6,543 nucleotides of DNA from Marinilabilia sp. UBA5340 (lineage in GTDB: Bacteria > Bacteroidota > Bacteroidia > Bacteroidales > Marinilabiliaceae), in the NCBI GenBank assembly GCA_002411085.1, contig DHQK01000167.1, positions 1 to 6,543 on the forward strand. Reading direction: 5' to 3'. The notes under the pieces were generated by a model that saw only the letters and a list, made by a program, of their open reading frames with translations, was not told the DNA's origin and did no database searches. The translations under genes were made by a program, and so were the position numbers. Positions 5,240 through 6,543 of this stretch are shown piece after piece. How positions within the stretch are numbered: the stretch's first letter is position 1; every line of letters starts with the position of its first letter.

Positions 5240-6244
5240 CTATTCTCTTCCTTTAATTAAAGCTTTGGCTTCACGAATGGTGATGCGCTCATCATCATGA
5301 AAAGCCACCACAAACCCGTGAATATTCTCTGTATTCATCATGATGGAAGCCTCTTCCACGGTTTTGAACCTACCCGCAGAAAACCGATACCATCCATCAC
5401 TCCGATTTTCTATTACCTCCAATGAGCCATTATAAACCTGGCTCACCTGGCTTTCAGAAACATTATTCCGGGTAGCCATAAATTGAATGGAGAAGAAAAC
5501 TTCTTCTGCTTCTTCAGCCGGTTGCGACACTTGACTGTCTTCTACGGCAACATCCGCTTCCGGTTTCACGATCCGCTGGTTTTTCTCAATATCAGAAAGC
5601 CCCACCGTTACTGTATCTTCCACTGAACCCTCCACCAACCTTAATGAATCATTTACAAGTTTGTTTTTATCGTCAAAAGCGAGTTCCTCAAAGTCTCTTT
5701 GATTTTCATCCGGCTCCTCACCCAACAATAATATCTCCATCCCTTCCAGAGCCAGGGCTTCCTGATCAGTAGCTTCAGCAAGTAAATCAGCAGGATCAAT
5801 TCCTGGAACAACTGTTTCTGCCTTTCTCCTGAGAACGATGCCTTCCCTGAATTGTTTTCTCAACGTAGATTCCTTGCTTGCAAAAACAGCGTCCTGTCTG
5901 ACCTCAACAAGATCTGAAAGCCATCTGAACTGTATTTTATGAGCATCCTCCACGTAAGAATAAGCTTTCAGTTTTAACCGGTAAAGCCGCTCCCTTAGAG
6001 CAACACGTCGCATCGGATTCCCACTGCCGCGTGATTCGAAATCACTCAATTTCTTTTTTGCTCTATTCGCCTTTTCCATATAGCGTAAAGCTTTTTCAAA
6101 CAACTTTTCAACCCGTTTATGTTTACTTTCATATTTCGATGTAATAACTTCGTCAGAGAGTCGGAAAAATCCATCCTCCTGGGCGCAATTATTCTCAAAA
6201 GAAAAAAACAGACAAACGATGATAATCAGATATATTTTCCTCAT
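5240..6244 (-). CDS. Exported SPOR-like domain protein with helical N-terminal region
   Basis: This 334-residue protein carries a signal peptide at 1-21 ('MRKIYLIIIVCLFFSFENNCA', cleavage before Q22). Residues 30-145 are rich in Lys, Arg, Glu and Leu and read as long amphipathic helices, possibly coiled coil or TPR-like. Residues 145-250 form an acidic linker rich in Glu, Asp and Val. The C-terminal part (about 249-318) fits a SPOR-type repeat: 'VFFSIQFMATRN' as first strand, then 'GWYRFSAGRFKTVEEA' (284-299), the usual strand-turn-helix core, and 'GFVVAFHDDER'. SPOR domains generally bind peptidoglycan strands lacking stem peptides; in Bacteroidota they occur in many envelope proteins whose partners are unknown. 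The first strand departs from the common 'QVGSF' pattern, so peptidoglycan binding is not certain. It is the first gene of a pair with the DUF6588-like outer-membrane protein, suggesting the two act together at the envelope. ATG 6244 is chosen because it directly begins the signal peptide. Confidence 0.82.
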   Translation of the reverse strand: MRKIYLIIIVCLFFSFENNCAQEDGFFRLSDEVITSKYESKHKRVEKLFEKALRYMEKANRAKKKLSDFESRGSGNPMRRVALRERLYRLKLKAYSYVEDAHKIQFRWLSDLVEVRQDAVFASKESTLRKQFREGIVLRRKAETVVPGIDPADLLAEATDQEALALEGMEILLLGEEPDENQRDFEELAFDDKNKLVNDSLRLVEGSVEDTVTVGLSDIEKNQRIVKPEADVAVEDSQVSQPAEEAEEVFFSIQFMATRNNVSESQVSQVYNGSLEVIENRSDGWYRFSAGRFKTVEEASIMMNTENIHGFVVAFHDDERITIREAKALIKGRE

Positions 6245-6390
6245 GGCCCGGAAGAAATGAATTTAAAAGAAGCTTAAAACGGTAAAAAGTTAATACTCCC
6301 AAAGCAAAAAGGCAACCGAAATAGTCTGAAACAGGATATTCATCATTATACAGAATCTCTGAATTGCTTAAAATTGCCACAAAATCAAAA

Positions 6391-6398
6391 TATATTTA
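6391..6398 (+). promoter_or_regulatory. Possible -7 element for the right-edge exported protein gene
   Basis: TATATTTA matches TAnnTTTG at all but the last base and lies 38 bases before the ATG at 6437. ATTG sequences occur upstream, but at 14 and 24 bases, both outside the usual 19-21 spacing. The surrounding 192-bp divergent gap (6245-6436) is AT-rich and holds no credible gene, so a promoter for each direction is expected there; I could not identify a convincing one for the minus strand. Confidence 0.3.
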
Positions 6399-6436
6399 TC
6401 ATCGAATTAAATGAACCCAAATAATACTTTCCAAAC

Positions 6437-6543
6437 ATGAAGAAATCAAACATTATTATCTTCGCACTGTTAACATTTTTGGCGACTACAAATATTTCAT
6501 GCAAAACTGAAGCTAATATGACTGATAATAATCCACTATTAAA
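6437..6543 (+). CDS. Start of an exported protein, possibly M3 peptidyl-dipeptidase (Dcp-like), 3'-truncated by window
   Basis: ATG at 6437 opens a frame that stays open for 35 codons to the window edge. It encodes 'MKKSNIIIFALLTFLATTNISC', a clear signal sequence with a basic start and hydrophobic core, ending at C22. The context 'NISC' is a poor lipobox (Asn rather than Leu at -3), so lipidation is possible but not assured. After it comes 'KTEANMTDNNPLL'. In Bacteroidota, exported M3-family metallopeptidases related to Dcp often start with a short lipoprotein signal followed by a 'NPLL' or 'NPFF' segment leading into 'PFG.PPF'; this resemblance is all the evidence for the family. The HExxH zinc motif would lie far outside the window. 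Confidence is high that a real gene starts here and low for its identity. Confidence 0.7.
   Translation, partial: MKKSNIIIFALLTFLATTNISCKTEANMTDNNPLL

Noticed and set aside
6182..6187. Cys20 of the SPOR-like protein as a lipoprotein anchor
   Set aside because: The preceding residues 'ENN' do not form a lipobox; cleavage by signal peptidase I after 'NCA' fits better.
6195..6380. 61-codon minus-strand ORF across the start of the SPOR-like gene
   Set aside because: It overlaps the signal peptide of the real gene in another frame and has no features of its own.

Overview
The window looks like ordinary chromosomal DNA of a Bacteroidota bacterium, probably a free-living, light-exposed member near Bacteroidales/Marinilabiliales or a related class. 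Five things point that way. There is a type IX secretion (T9SS) C-terminal sorting domain at the left edge. A GIN-domain (DUF2807) lipoprotein and a DUF6588-like outer-membrane protein are present. At least two promoters resemble the Bacteroidota TTTG / TAnnTTTG form. No gene start shows a convincing Shine-Dalgarno sequence. The order-level placement is inference only.

Layout, left to right. Bases 1-361 hold the 3' end of a secreted T9SS cargo gene, closed by a strong intrinsic terminator (389-420). A plus-strand DASH-type cryptochrome/photolyase follows (478-1752), then a 64-residue four-cysteine zinc-ribbon-like protein (1825-2019) with its own TATATTTG promoter element. Its stop codon directly abuts the stop codon of a minus-strand two-gene operon (3579 to 2020) encoding a DUF218/ElyC-YdcF membrane protein followed, 3 bases later, by a DUF2807 lipoprotein. 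Divergent from that operon is a nitroreductase (3718-4233) with a good promoter. Its end overlaps by 14 bp the end of a second minus-strand pair (6244 to 4220) encoding an exported SPOR-like protein and a DUF6588-like outer-membrane protein. At the right edge the first 35 codons of a plus-strand exported protein are visible; the start resembles a Bacteroidota M3 peptidyl-dipeptidase (Dcp).

The genes fall into two themes. One is envelope biology: T9SS cargo, ElyC-like protein, GIN lipoprotein, SPOR protein, outer-membrane protein and exported peptidase. The other is redox/light chemistry based on flavins: the FAD cryptochrome and the FMN nitroreductase. I see no mobile element, CRISPR array, tRNA, rRNA or defence island, and no clear novel system. 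The points most worth a second look are the DASH cryptochrome that appears to lack the outermost tryptophan of its electron-transfer triad, the small C-rich protein ending in a CxC tail, and the two convergent junctions with no intergenic space.
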